Of a stretch of DNA of 64,000 bases, positions 16,588 through 24,164 are shown one piece after another; within the stretch, counting starts at the first letter, position 1; each line of letters opens with the position of its first letter. Under the pieces are notes generated by a model. That model was not told the origin of the DNA. It searched no databases and saw only the letters and a program-made list of their open reading frames with translations. The position numbers and the translations under genes were made by a program. The stretch is from Yinghuangia elevatio (lineage in GTDB: Bacteria > Actinomycetota > Actinomycetes > Streptomycetales > Streptomycetaceae): contig NZ_JBEZFP010000012.1 of assembly GCF_040649515.1 (NCBI RefSeq), positions 1 to 64,000 of the forward strand, written 5' to 3'.

Positions 16588-16795
16588 TGATGCCCCCTTC
16601 CTGCCGGAGCGCCCGGCGGTACGTGCGGATCGTTGTTGCAGAGACGTAGTGGCCGTGCCTGGCCAGGGTCGTCGACAGCCACTCGGCCGATGTGTCGGCA
16701 AGGAGATGAGCCTTCAGCGCCTCGCGGGCCTCGGCGCCAAGCTCGGCCCAGATGGACGAGAGCGCAGGGCCTGGGGTGCCGGGGAGTTCAGTCAC
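16571..16795 (-). CDS. Small HTH-type protein
   Basis: 74 aa from GTG. Largely helical; the segment SATTIRTYRRALRQ resembles the recognition helix of a small DNA-binding domain. It overlaps its neighbours on both sides (8 bases with the previous gene, 17 with the phosphoesterase), so it belongs to one polycistron. Confidence 0.6.
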   Translation of the reverse strand: MTELPGTPGPALSSIWAELGAEAREALKAHLLADTSAEWLSTTLARHGHYVSATTIRTYRRALRQEGGISERAA

Positions 16796-16970
16796 GCGGC
16801 ACGACCTCGACGATGGCCACGATCGGGTAGTGCTCAACGCGGGATGCGTAGTCCGTGCCGAACCACTCCAAGCAGGGCTCGAACTCCGGGGCATATTGGG
16901 AGTATCGAGCCAGCTCGGTGTCGTCCACGCCCATGGCCACGAGAACCAGGTCGCCGTGCTTCGGGGTCAC
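16788..16970 (-). CDS. Hypothetical phage protein
   Basis: 60 aa from a GTG overlapping the previous stop. A beta-rich start (DLVLVAMGVD) and aromatic middle; no family recognised. Confidence 0.6.
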   Translation of the reverse strand: MTPKHGDLVLVAMGVDDTELARYSQYAPEFEPCLEWFGTDYASRVEHYPIVAIVEVVPRD

Positions 16971-17338
16971 TCCGCCTCCTCCGGGTAGTGCAGCGCCAAG
17001 ACGTGCTCGTACTCCGTGTAGTCGAAGCCGCGGATCTCGTCCGACCGCGCGTCGATCAGGTACTCACCTGGGATCAGGCCGTCCGTGGCCTTCTCGCCGG
17101 CCACGAGGTCCGCGTGGTGGAAGTAGCAGTTGAGCCCTTCGTGGTCCTCGATCCAGACGACGAAGCAGCCCGGCTCGCCATACTCGTCAAGGCAGGCGTG
17201 CTCGTGGAGGACGTACATGTCCTCGTTCTCGACGACCAGCGTGTGCACTCCGCCGGCCTCCGGAACCTTGCCGGGGTAGATGGCCTCGCGGGTGTCCTCG
17301 AAGGTGCTCTCGTCGCACAGCTCGAAGCCGACAATCAC
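16967..17338 (-). CDS. Hypothetical acidic phage protein
   Basis: 123 aa, strongly acidic, with many Glu/Asp/Tyr and four Cys or His pairs (HEHACLDEYGEPGCF). No family recognised. It overlaps both neighbours by four bases. Confidence 0.65.
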   Translation of the reverse strand: MIVGFELCDESTFEDTREAIYPGKVPEAGGVHTLVVENEDMYVLHEHACLDEYGEPGCFVVWIEDHEGLNCYFHHADLVAGEKATDGLIPGEYLIDARSDEIRGFDYTEYEHVLALHYPEEAE

Positions 17339-17661
17339 TGGCCACCGTCCAGCTTCTCGATCTTGGCGATGGCCACGGCCGCCACATCGAGCAGCACATC
17401 GCGCTGGCGCTGCCGGTCATCGCTTTCGCACAGCGCGCCGAAGGTGTGGGCGAGCAGCAACGCATCGAACGTGCCGGTCCGTTCGTACTCACGCGCCCAG
17501 GCGAACGCCCGGCCATCGTGCACGTGGCGACGCGCCTCGCCGTACGACTTCGACTCGTACTCGCCGAGTCCCTTGATGGCGGCTTTCAGGTCGTTGAGGA
17601 TCCGCGTCATCGGGTCGGGCTTGCGGCCAGCCTTCTTGGGTGTCGTCTCGATCTCGGTCAC
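17335..17661 (-). CDS. Hypothetical phage protein
   Basis: 108 aa from a GTG overlapping the TOPRIM gene stop. A basic start (TPKKAGRKPDP) is followed by an all-helical body. It could be a DNA-associated accessory to the adjacent primase; no family recognised. Confidence 0.6.
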   Translation of the reverse strand: MTEIETTPKKAGRKPDPMTRILNDLKAAIKGLGEYESKSYGEARRHVHDGRAFAWAREYERTGTFDALLLAHTFGALCESDDRQRQRDVLLDVAAVAIAKIEKLDGGQ

Positions 17662-18308
17662 GCCGCAAGCTCCTTCGGTACGAATGCGCTGAACAGCGCG
17701 TCGGCGCCGCCCGCCATGTAGGTGTCGGTCACATCGGCCTTGAGGCGAACTGCCTTGGCCGACCGAAGAGACCGGGTGATCTTGTTGACGAGTTCGGCGC
17801 CCGCGTCGTCGGGGTCAGCCCAGACCCATGTGCGGGAGAAGCCCGCCAGCATCCGCCGGTGGCGCCCGAACCACATCTTCGCGCCGGGAATGGCCACGGC
17901 CGGCAGGCCGAGCTTGGTCAGGATGACCGCGTCCAACTCGCCTTCGGTGACGTGGATTTCGTCACCAGCGCGGTGGATCGCTCCCACGTTGAACATCCGC
18001 GGGGGGTCTTCCTTGATCGAGTTGTACTTGCCGTGGAAGTGGTCCCTGTGGGCGTGCTCCTGGAGGCAGCGGAACCGGACGGTGAGCGGCCGGCTGTCGC
18101 GGTCCAGGTAGGGAATGGCGAGCATGCCTCGGAACCGCTCGTGACCCGGGGCCGGGTCAGCGACGACGCCAAGCCGGAATGTAGCCGCCTCCGCTCGACC
18201 GATTCCCCGGTCGAGGAGATACCGCGCGACGTCGGCCGTAACGTGCGCCTGATAGGTCGTCACCGCTTCCTCCAGCATCTCCCTCTGCGAGGTTGAGTGA
18301 GGCTGCAA
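17658..18308 (-). CDS. Primase catalytic (TOPRIM) subunit
   Basis: 216 aa. DnaG-like core: YLLDRGIGRAEAATFRLG near 30-47, then the TOPRIM motifs VTEGELDAVI (catalytic Glu) near 122 and VWADPDDAG near 165. It makes RNA primers with a zinc-binding domain that here is encoded separately by the preceding gene. The annotated TTG start lacks a good ribosome site. An in-frame ATT at 18327-18329 lies 6 nt after GGAGG and may be the true start. Either way it overlaps the zinc-domain gene by about 150 bases in another frame. Confidence 0.75.
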   Translation of the reverse strand: MQPHSTSQREMLEEAVTTYQAHVTADVARYLLDRGIGRAEAATFRLGVVADPAPGHERFRGMLAIPYLDRDSRPLTVRFRCLQEHAHRDHFHGKYNSIKEDPPRMFNVGAIHRAGDEIHVTEGELDAVILTKLGLPAVAIPGAKMWFGRHRRMLAGFSRTWVWADPDDAGAELVNKITRSLRSAKAVRLKADVTDTYMAGGADALFSAFVPKELAA

Positions 18309-18591
18309 GGGCTCGTGCTCCGCGGAAATCGGTGTCCTCCTTCTTCATGATCATTGAGTACGAGTCGCCGCCGGCCCCGCAGGAGTGGCAGTTCCACAGC
18401 CCCTCGTCGAGGCGGTAGGACATGGAAGGCGTGCGATCCTCGTGGAGGAGGCACCGGACCATGCCGGTGTTGCGGGCCGGGTTGAAGTCCACGCCGTAGT
18501 GCTGCATGACCGCTTCGAGCGTGGGCTTGCCCTCCGGGTCCGAACGCGAGTCCGAGTGCACGGTGTTGAGGTACAGCCGTCGGAGGCTCAC
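18157..18591 (-). CDS. Primase zinc-binding (CHC2-type) subunit
   Basis: 144 aa from a GTG overlapping the previous stop. Residues 20-100 form a CHC2-type zinc ribbon: Cys47-x2-His50 and Cys68-x2-Cys71, with the HEDRTPSMS and CHSCGAGGD signatures of DnaG N-domains. The C-terminal 45 residues (Gly/Arg-rich) are encoded within the TOPRIM gene in another frame. Together the two proteins would make up a primase. Confidence 0.8.
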   Translation of the reverse strand: MSLRRLYLNTVHSDSRSDPEGKPTLEAVMQHYGVDFNPARNTGMVRCLLHEDRTPSMSYRLDEGLWNCHSCGAGGDSYSMIMKKEDTDFRGARALAASLNLAEGDAGGSGDDLSGARYGRRRAVSPRPGNRSSGGGYIPAWRRR

Positions 18592-18698
18592 TGCATCACC
18601 CCGAAGTACGTTTCGATGGCGACAATCAGGCAGATGTCTGCCTCCGGATCCGTCAGGAAGTCGCAGTAGGCGTCGACCCACTTCGGATCGTCATTCAC
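18588..18698 (-). CDS. 36-aa microprotein
   Basis: GTG start overlaps the nuclease stop and its TGA overlaps the zinc-domain start. Acidic/aromatic peptide (DPKWVDAYCDFL at the start). The tight overlaps on both sides argue for real translation; function unknown. Confidence 0.5.
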   Translation of the reverse strand: MNDDPKWVDAYCDFLTDPEADICLIVAIETYFGVMQ

Positions 18699-19072
18699 TG
18701 CGACTCCAGGCCGAAGTAGTCCTCGACGGTCGTGAGCACGAACGCCTGGCGCCAGCCCTTGCCGCGCCGCTTGACGACGACGATGGACTCCACGTCTTCC
18801 AGGTCGAGGCCACGGTGCTTGGCGAAGTTCTTGCGCTCGGTGATCGCCTCACCAAGGAACACGCCCGGCTCGAACTTGGCGTTCTTCGCCTCGATCACCA
18901 GGAACTTCGCGTCCTCGGTACGGATGACCATGTCGCCCTCGTCCTCCTTGCCGGCCAGGCGGAGGGATTCGATGTCGAACCCGTCCGCCCTCAAGCCGTC
19001 GCGGAGTTCGCTCTCCCAGTCCGCCCCCTTCCGCTTGTTGCGCCTGTTGCGCGCCGCGATGCTGCTGCTCAA
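18695..19072 (-). CDS. Holliday-junction-resolvase-like PD-(D/E)XK nuclease
   Basis: 125 aa. Basic N-terminus (RNRRNKRKGADWESEL), then EGDMVI and FLVIEAKN, the Asp and Glu-x-Lys catalytic pattern of Hjc/RusA-like or restriction-like resolvases. It would cut branched DNA during phage replication or before packaging. TTG 19072 is preferred because AGAGGGGG precedes it; the longer frame starts inside an operator motif without a ribosome site. Confidence 0.7.
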   Translation of the reverse strand: MSSSIAARNRRNKRKGADWESELRDGLRADGFDIESLRLAGKEDEGDMVIRTEDAKFLVIEAKNAKFEPGVFLGEAITERKNFAKHRGLDLEDVESIVVVKRRGKGWRQAFVLTTVEDYFGLESQ

Positions 19073-19093
19073 ATCCCCAGCCCCCTCTTGTCT

Positions 19094-19108
19094 GTCCAAT
19101 TTGCACAC
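19094..19108 (-). promoter_or_regulatory. Operator-family motif upstream of the resolvase gene
   Basis: Minus-strand GTGTGCAAATTGGAC, 22 bases before the TTG start; no -10 box follows. Confidence 0.75.
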
Positions 19109-19109
19109 G

Positions 19110-19994
19110 TCATCCGAATGAGTCGACCACTGATTGCGATGGGGACCATTCGGCTTGCGGCCTGGGCTTCGCCGCTTGGACGATTTCGCGAGGAACCGCG
19201 CGCTTGAAGCGCGTGTACTCGGGCTCGCAGATCATCGTCGTGTAGCGCGACGCGGTCGGGTCGCAAGGCCCCATGCGCTGCTTGATGCACGCCACGTTGT
19301 ACGCCATTGATGTCGGGTCCAGCGCGACTGCCAGCGACAATTCGGGCTTCTCGCTGAGGCCGCCCTTGACCTGATCCCGGCTCGGCGGGGCCCAAGGGTT
19401 GGTCTTGGCCTCCCATGCCTTGTCGCTCGCGTGGTGGAGGATGATCACCGTTGCGCCCGTGTCGCGGGCCAGCTCGGTGCAGCCCTGCATCACAGCCATC
19501 TGCTCGGTGTAGTCCGACTCCGCGCCCTCGAAGTCCATCAAGTTGTCGAACACCACCACTTGCGGGTAGGCGTCCCACAGTTCGACGTACGCCTCCATCT
19601 CCTCCTGCACTGCACGCCACGTGATCGGCGAGCCGAAGGAGAACGTCAGGTTCAGATGGGCCAGGGCCGCGAGGTAGTCCGCCCGGAACTGTCCCCCCTC
19701 AGCCATGCCGGCCTCGACCATCGCGGTCGTGTCCCGCGTCATCATCGACGCAAGCCGCGAAGAGGCGGTGAACGCGCTCATGTCCGCGCTGAAGTAGAGC
19801 GTCGGCAGGTTCATCTGGGCGACCCAGAACAGCGCAAGGCCGGACTTCTGCGTGCCGGAGCGGCCAGCAATCATGACGACCTCGCCATGGCGCGGGCAGA
19901 CGCCCATCGCGTACAGGTCCGCGAACGCCTCTATCCGCGGGAGTTCGCGACCCGACTCCGCATTGAGCGCCAGAGACCGACCAGCCGTGAGCAC
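19110..19994 (-). CDS. RecA-fold replicative helicase (DnaB-like)
   Basis: 294 aa from GTG 19994 (GAAGGGGG upstream). Walker A GRSGTQKS near 50 and Walker B VVVFDNL near 152, followed by a LARDTGATVIILHH segment of the DnaB/RecA type. It lacks the N-terminal DnaB domain, so it is short. It overlaps the dCMP deaminase end by 64 bases. It likely unwinds phage DNA with the split primase. Confidence 0.75.
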   Translation of the reverse strand: MLTAGRSLALNAESGRELPRIEAFADLYAMGVCPRHGEVVMIAGRSGTQKSGLALFWVAQMNLPTLYFSADMSAFTASSRLASMMTRDTTAMVEAGMAEGGQFRADYLAALAHLNLTFSFGSPITWRAVQEEMEAYVELWDAYPQVVVFDNLMDFEGAESDYTEQMAVMQGCTELARDTGATVIILHHASDKAWEAKTNPWAPPSRDQVKGGLSEKPELSLAVALDPTSMAYNVACIKQRMGPCDPTASRYTTMICEPEYTRFKRAVPREIVQAAKPRPQAEWSPSQSVVDSFG

Positions 19995-20446
19995 GTACGA
20001 GACCCCCTTCGAGGGCGAGCGGCGACCCGCCACATGTCGGCGGAGTCGAGGACGACGATCCGCCGGATGCCAGCGGAGTTGATCAGAGTGAGGCAGGCCG
20101 GGCAGGGCCGGCGCGTGACGTACAGCCGCGCTTCCTGAAGCTCGTACGCCGAGAAGCCCTTGACGAGCGCGTCTTCGATAGCGTTGCGTTCGGCGTGCGT
20201 GGCCGGGCAATTCGAGTAGTCCGAATCCCTCGCGCACTCCGCGGTGGAGAGCTGACCCCGCGGGCAGTTGTCCGCCGTCGCACAGCCGGGCAGGCCGGGC
20301 GGCAGGCCGTTGTATCCAAGGCCGAGCACGCGGTTCTTACGGCTCAGGATGACTGCGCCGACCTTCGCTCGGGTGCAGTCCGCGCGCTGCGCTACGGCGA
20401 CGGCAATGCCCAGGGCCCATTCCTCCCAGGTAGGTCGGAGGCTCAC
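19931..20446 (-). CDS. dCMP deaminase
   Basis: 171 aa. Zinc deaminase motifs THAERNAI and PCPACLTLI, plus an inserted Cys/His region (ADNCPRGQLSTAEC) typical of the dCMP deaminase family. Converts dCMP to dUMP for dTTP synthesis, complementing the phage RNR. The GTG start overlaps the small upstream gene (GTGA). The last 20 residues lie within the helicase start. Confidence 0.9.
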   Translation of the reverse strand: MSLRPTWEEWALGIAVAVAQRADCTRAKVGAVILSRKNRVLGLGYNGLPPGLPGCATADNCPRGQLSTAECARDSDYSNCPATHAERNAIEDALVKGFSAYELQEARLYVTRRPCPACLTLINSAGIRRIVVLDSADMWRVAARPRRGSRTCSRLVGLWRSMRSRVANSRG

Positions 20447-20592
20447 CGACGCTCCTTATCCTTCACACGCCAGATGTAGCCCCTCGGGCCGTACTGGCAG
20501 TGCCACTTACTGACCTGCACGTGCGAAGCGTCGTGCTCGCAGCGATGCACGCGGAACCAGCGGAACTTCCGCGCTCCACAGACAAATCCCAT
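20443..20592 (-). CDS. Small Cys/His-containing phage protein
   Basis: 49 aa, ATG with AAAGGGGTG upstream. Basic and aromatic with HRCEHDASH, a possible metal site. Its stop overlaps the deaminase start, which supports translation. Function unknown. Confidence 0.55.
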   Translation of the reverse strand: MGFVCGARKFRWFRVHRCEHDASHVQVSKWHCQYGPRGYIWRVKDKERR

Positions 20593-20647
20593 CGGACACC
20601 CCTTTCTGCGGGTCGAGACCCGCGCATCAACCTCCCTTCTGCACTCG

Positions 20648-20662
20648 GTCCAATTTACACAC
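20648..20662 (-). promoter_or_regulatory. Operator-family motif
   Basis: Minus-strand GTGTGTAAATTGGAC in the short gap between two leftward genes; no -10 box follows. Confidence 0.75.
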
Positions 20663-20667
20663 TTGGA

Positions 20668-21099
20668 TCAGTCGAAGTCGGGTGCCTCTGCCACGGCCGC
20701 GTCCGCGGCGGCCTCGCGCGCCGTCATGTACTCGATGACGGCCTGACGCACCTTCGCGTCGGTCGCCGGCCGCCACACCCACGCCGGGTGGGCACCGGGC
20801 TTTGTGGGCGGGACCTGGTCGAGGGTGACGATCGTCGAGTTCCCGACGACGGTTTCCAAGTCACGCGCGAGGACGGTCTGTTCGATCCGTTGCCCCTTCG
20901 CGACCTCGGGCAGCCCGAGCGCCAGCGAAGCATCGTCGCGGAAGACGGCCACGTCGGCCAGGATGCTGTCCTTCGGCCCGTTGGGGGTGGGGCGCTGACG
21001 CTCGAAGGAGTGGACGTCCAGGAGGATGGCGACCGCGCCTGCGGCCTCCTTGGGCTTGAACCAGCCGCCAGCCTGAACCGGGATGTCAACGAGAGCCAC
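20668..21099 (-). CDS. Hypothetical phage replication-region protein
   Basis: 143 aa from GTG with AAGGAG upstream. A predicted beta-rich N-terminal half (GWFKPKEAAGAVAILLDV, VFRD) and an acidic Ala-rich tail ending in DFD. An acidic C-terminal tip is reminiscent of single-strand DNA-binding proteins, but no OB-fold motif can be confirmed. Confidence 0.55.
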   Translation of the reverse strand: MALVDIPVQAGGWFKPKEAAGAVAILLDVHSFERQRPTPNGPKDSILADVAVFRDDASLALGLPEVAKGQRIEQTVLARDLETVVGNSTIVTLDQVPPTKPGAHPAWVWRPATDAKVRQAVIEYMTAREAAADAAVAEAPDFD

Positions 21100-21141
21100 T
21101 AAGCGTTCTCCTTAGTTCTGTGAACTGTGATGCGTTGAGGG

Positions 21142-21282
21142 TTACTTGGAGAGGCAGCGGGCCGGCATGTCGCCGACCTTGCTGAGGGACCAGAGGCCGC
21201 ACGGGGCGGAGGTCCAGATGAGAAGGCCGCTCGCGATGGTCGCGAGGACCACAACGATGGCGATGAAGTCGAGCTTCTTCAC
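21142..21282 (-). CDS. Small membrane protein, one helix
   Basis: 46 aa. A KKLDF start is followed by about 20 hydrophobic residues (IAIVVVLATIASGLLIW). The GTG overlaps the previous stop. Unknown role; single-helix phage proteins may act in membrane anchoring or exclusion. Confidence 0.6.
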   Translation of the reverse strand: MKKLDFIAIVVVLATIASGLLIWTSAPCGLWSLSKVGDMPARCLSK

Positions 21283-21479
21283 CACGGCCGCTCCGCCACC
21301 ACGGTCGTAGTGACCTGGAGGTCCCGGAGGTTGGCGCCCAGGGGGACGCCGGCAAGGAAGGCTTCCCTGATGTCGGCTGTGATCGACTCGCCCAGCTCGA
21401 CTTCGTCAGCCAGGAAGCCGAGAGGCACCTCGATCTCGTAGGCATACGTTGCGGTGGAGACGATGGTGACCCTGCTCAT
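21279..21479 (-). CDS. Hypothetical phage protein
   Basis: 66 aa, alternating beta pattern (VTIVSTATYAYEIEVPLG). ATG start overlaps the previous gene's end; stop overlaps the membrane protein start. No family recognised. Confidence 0.6.
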   Translation of the reverse strand: MSRVTIVSTATYAYEIEVPLGFLADEVELGESITADIREAFLAGVPLGANLRDLQVTTTVVAERPW

Positions 21480-21967
21480 GCGGCAGCCGCCTGGAGCTCC
21501 TTGCCCTTCTCCTTGTAGCGCGCCAAGAGAGGGGTGTTGAAGAGGGCCTGGTTCTCTGCCCAGATGCGCTTCAGGCCCTCGACGGTGGTCGCCTGTGCGA
21601 TCAGGCCGATGACGTAGGCGTCGGGGTCCTCCGCCTTCGGCTCCGACGCCGCGGGCGGCTGCGGTGCAGGCGCCTGGTTCGCTGTGGCCGCCACCCACGG
21701 GTCCTCACTCGGCGTCGCCGCAGGTGCCGGTGCGGGCTGCTCGTGGGTCACCGTTGCCCCGAGCTGCGAGCCGAGAAGGCCCTTGCTGTGTGCGATGTTC
21801 GTCGCGTTGATGACGATGCTGTCCAGACTCAGGCCCCGCTGGCTCTCCGGGTCCATCCCGAAGTACTCCATGATGTTGGCCCGGATCTCCGAGAGCGTTC
21901 CCCGGAAGACCACCCAACTGTCGTCGTGGCCCTTGCCGTACTTGATCGTGACCGACGTTTCACTCAC
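21476..21967 (-). CDS. Hypothetical phage recombination/replication-region protein
   Basis: 163 aa from GTG 21967. A folded N-terminal 60 residues (SVTIKYGKGHDDSWVVFRG), then a Pro/Ala linker, then a helical C-terminal domain (TTVEGLKRIWAENQALF). It sits next to a RecB/Cas4-like nuclease, so a DNA-annealing or single-strand-binding role is possible. The GTG is preferred over an upstream TTG that lies in an operator motif. Confidence 0.55.
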   Translation of the reverse strand: MSETSVTIKYGKGHDDSWVVFRGTLSEIRANIMEYFGMDPESQRGLSLDSIVINATNIAHSKGLLGSQLGATVTHEQPAPAPAATPSEDPWVAATANQAPAPQPPAASEPKAEDPDAYVIGLIAQATTVEGLKRIWAENQALFNTPLLARYKEKGKELQAAAA

Positions 21968-21988
21968 TAGGAACCCGCTCTCCCTCTG

Positions 21989-22003
21989 GTTCAATTAGCA
22001 CAC
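21989..22003 (-). promoter_or_regulatory. Operator-family motif
   Basis: Minus-strand GTGTGCTAATTGAAC, 22 bases before the start of the downstream gene. Confidence 0.7.
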
Positions 22004-22047
22004 TTGGATCTAAAAGTCGGGGCTCGACTCGCAGCCCCTCTCGTTCG

Positions 22048-22062
22048 GTCCAATTTACACAC
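22048..22062 (-). promoter_or_regulatory. Operator-family motif over a stop codon
   Basis: Minus-strand GTGTGTAAATTGGAC. Its TAA is the stop codon of the RecB/Cas4-like gene. Confidence 0.75.
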
Positions 22063-23026
22063 TCGGCCCGACAGTGTCAACCACCGGCGCCTCGACGAAT
22101 CCCCGGAAGGGGAACATCGCCTTGCCCTTGCCCGTGCGGGCCTTCCTGATCGTGAGCGCAAGCTGAGCCAGCTCCCACCCGATCGTCAGGTCGACCCAGT
22201 GCAATTTACACACGCCGGTGCCCGAAGGCAAGTGGATGATGATGCCCCACTCCTGATTCACGTCCGGCAGTGGCATGTACGCCTGCGCAGCCTCTTCGGC
22301 TGAGAACTGGCGCTTCTTCCAGGCGGCCAGCGCCTTCTTGTCCTTGGCGTCCACCGGGAAGTACGTGTGGTCGTACAGCTCACCGCGGCTGTAGACCGCA
22401 AGTTGCGACGCCATCTTCAGAGCGCCGTACTCGATGCCGCCCGTCTTCACGTCAGCGATGAAGTTCCCGGTGATGCGCTCGCCGTCGGGGCCGGGTCCGT
22501 CGTAGTTCATCAGCCGGTCGAAGGTGCCCGCTGCGCCGAGTTGGTTGACGACGACGAACTGTTCCGCAGAGACGACCGTCATGGCGGACGTGGCCATCAT
22601 GTAGGCGGCGATATCCTCCAGGTCGGCGGCCGAGGCCCCGGGCGGAAGCGGCTCCGCGCGGTCTGCGTACTCGGTCAGGCTGTGGAGGTACGTGCCCTTC
22701 TCCCGCTTGTCGTTGGCCCCCGAGGCGTCCGCCGCCTGTTCGGCAAGCGCGTTGAGCTGCTTCTTGTCGGCTTCGGGGTCTAGTGCGCCGGCCTTCGCGA
22801 TCAGGTCCGGGCGCTTCGTGGCGCCGAGCAGGACCATCCGCTTGCCCCAGTCGTTGAGATTGGACTTGTCTTCGATGCAGTCGATGAAGGTCGTCGTGCG
22901 AGTGTGGCCTGTCGGCTTGCCGCCAGCCTTCGGAACGATGATCGGCCGACCCCAACCGTCGCGCGGTACGGCGTGGTTCGGGTGGGTAGGTGCGGGCTGA
23001 GGGATCTCGACCAGATTCAGGACCAT
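22055..23026 (-). CDS. RecB/Cas4-like PD-(D/E)XK exonuclease
   Basis: 323 aa from ATG 23026. The C-terminal half carries the nuclease signature FIADVKTGG (Asp and Lys) followed by the QLAVYS motif (QxxxY) of the RecB/Cas4 superfamily; a HSLTEYAD segment precedes it. Likely a phage recombination exonuclease. It contains an internal operator-like motif (22199-22213) and ends in another. It overlaps the preceding small gene by 10 bases. Confidence 0.75.
   Translation of the reverse strand: MVLNLVEIPQPAPTHPNHAVPRDGWGRPIIVPKAGGKPTGHTRTTTFIDCIEDKSNLNDWGKRMVLLGATKRPDLIAKAGALDPEADKKQLNALAEQAADASGANDKREKGTYLHSLTEYADRAEPLPPGASAADLEDIAAYMMATSAMTVVSAEQFVVVNQLGAAGTFDRLMNYDGPGPDGERITGNFIADVKTGGIEYGALKMASQLAVYSRGELYDHTYFPVDAKDKKALAAWKKRQFSAEEAAQAYMPLPDVNQEWGIIIHLPSGTGVCKLHWVDLTIGWELAQLALTIRKARTGKGKAMFPFRGFVEAPVVDTVGPSV
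22199..22213 (-). promoter_or_regulatory. Operator-family motif inside the nuclease gene
   Basis: Minus-strand GTGTGTAAATTGCAC, encoding Val-Cys-Lys-Leu-His. It keeps both palindrome halves. Confidence 0.6.
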
Positions 23027-23313
23027 ACGGGCAGCCCCTCCAGCGAAGTCCCGCCGTTGATCAATGCGCAGTAGATGCGGATGGTACCGTCCTCCAGGAT
23101 TTCGGGTTCGCACTCGTCTTCGTCGAGTGGTTCGAGGCCGAGCCGCTCGGCAATGCGGATCATGACTGCCATCACTGTCGACTTGTAGCCCGGACGGGCG
23201 TCGATGCAGGCGTCGAATGCTTCCGTGTCGATGCGGAGGGTGATCAAGCCGTCATGGCTTGTGAAGTACTCGGGGATACTGCGCTGCGCGTGTGTAGATG
23301 TGCCAAGGTTCAT
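23017..23313 (-). CDS. Hypothetical phage protein, first gene of the replication operon
   Basis: 98 aa from ATG 23313, preceded by GGGGGTGGTGG. Acidic protein with EPLDEDECEPEI near the middle; no family recognised. An in-frame ATG at 23355 would place the operator-like motif inside the gene, so the shorter start is preferred. Terminator and operator-like sites lie upstream. Confidence 0.6.
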   Translation of the reverse strand: MNLGTSTHAQRSIPEYFTSHDGLITLRIDTEAFDACIDARPGYKSTVMAVMIRIAERLGLEPLDEDECEPEILEDGTIRIYCALINGGTSLEGLPVWS

Positions 23314-23330
23314 CCAACCACCACCCCCAG

Positions 23331-23345
23331 GTGTGCAAGTTTCAC
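23331..23345 (+). promoter_or_regulatory. Operator-family motif, reversed and weaker
   Basis: GTGTGCAAGTTTCAC on the plus strand, 18 bases upstream of a minus-strand gene start: one of the few copies not aligned with transcription. Confidence 0.5.
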
Positions 23346-23491
23346 CGGCGTTCATCTTTGCCGTGCGGTCTGACACTGTCAACCGCGAATGACTAGGGCC
23401 TTTCTAGTCGTTGGACGCCCGGAACCCGCCAAAGGTTGTCCCGTTCGAAACTTTGTTCGAATAGCTACTTTACTGTACGATGTACGCACTA

Positions 23492-23522
23492 AGGCCCCCC
23501 GTGATTGCCGCACGGGGGGCCT
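23492..23522. terminator. Bidirectional terminator
   Basis: Perfect 12-bp inverted repeat AGGCCCCCCGTG with a 7-nt loop, separating the HTH gene from the replication operon. The 110 bases between it and the operator hold no gene. Confidence 0.9.
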
Positions 23523-23557
23523 ACGTCTTGCGGTACGGCGGAGTGCCTGACGGAACG

Positions 23558-24016
23558 TCAGCTCCTGTTGGAGTTCGCGCGCTTGGTGGTCTTCCGCGCC
23601 GGCCGGCGGATGATGTCATCATCCCCCGGGAGGCGCGGCACATAGAAGAAGCCTTCCTCCGTGTCCGGATCGTAGTGGACCACGACCTGCTCTTCCTTCA
23701 GCATCTGGTGCCAGGAGTTCAGGCGCTTCTGGTCCTCTTCGTCCAGCGTGTGACCAGCTCGTCTGCGCGCCTCGTGGCGGAGCATGGCCAGCGGGTAGAG
23801 CCAGCGATGTTCGATCTTCACCGCCCAGGGGATCAGGTCGTCATCGCGGACGTTCCGCCGGTCCAGCCCGTGCCGGCGCCGGAAGTTTCCCCACATCGAA
23901 GGCGTTGTCTCGATGTGGTACTTGCGTTCGTACTCTTCGATCATCCAGGCATACGTACGGCCCTCTTCGAACCACCTCTTGACCTCGTCCACGTTCTGGA
24001 TCTTGCTTGCAGGCAT
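23558..24016 (-). CDS. HTH-like DNA-binding protein
   Basis: 152 aa from ATG 24016. The N-terminal 60 residues (DEVKRWFEEGRTYAWMIEEY and TTPSMWGNFRRRHGLDRR) have a homeodomain-like or terminase-type HTH pattern. A basic, Lys/Arg-rich tail ends the protein. It is a stand-alone gene between a terminator and a divergent promoter region, a typical position for a phage regulator, and is the second candidate for an operator-binding protein. Confidence 0.6.
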   Translation of the reverse strand: MPASKIQNVDEVKRWFEEGRTYAWMIEEYERKYHIETTPSMWGNFRRRHGLDRRNVRDDDLIPWAVKIEHRWLYPLAMLRHEARRRAGHTLDEEDQKRLNSWHQMLKEEQVVVHYDPDTEEGFFYVPRLPGDDDIIRRPARKTTKRANSNRS

Positions 24017-24058
24017 TGGCCTCGTCCCTCGGCTATGTCTTGCAGATCGATACCGCGG

Positions 24059-24140
24059 CCACACTTGCACACCGTACTGGTCTAGATCAATTTGGGCGGT
24101 GTAACAATTGGCTCATGCGATACGGTGCAACGTGTTGCAC
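24059..24140. promoter_or_regulatory. Divergent control region with dre-like site and palindrome
   Basis: Between the HTH gene and the Lsr2-like gene. It contains (a) an operator-like half motif at 24059-24073, (b) ACTGGTCTAGATCAAT at 24076-24091, matching 14 of 16 positions of the published DasR site, and (c) a perfect palindrome GTGCAAC-GT-GTTGCAC at 24125-24140, whose arms equal the halves of the phage operator with wider spacing. Confidence 0.5.
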
Positions 24141-24164
24141 TTACAACATACCCGAAGGGGCGCC

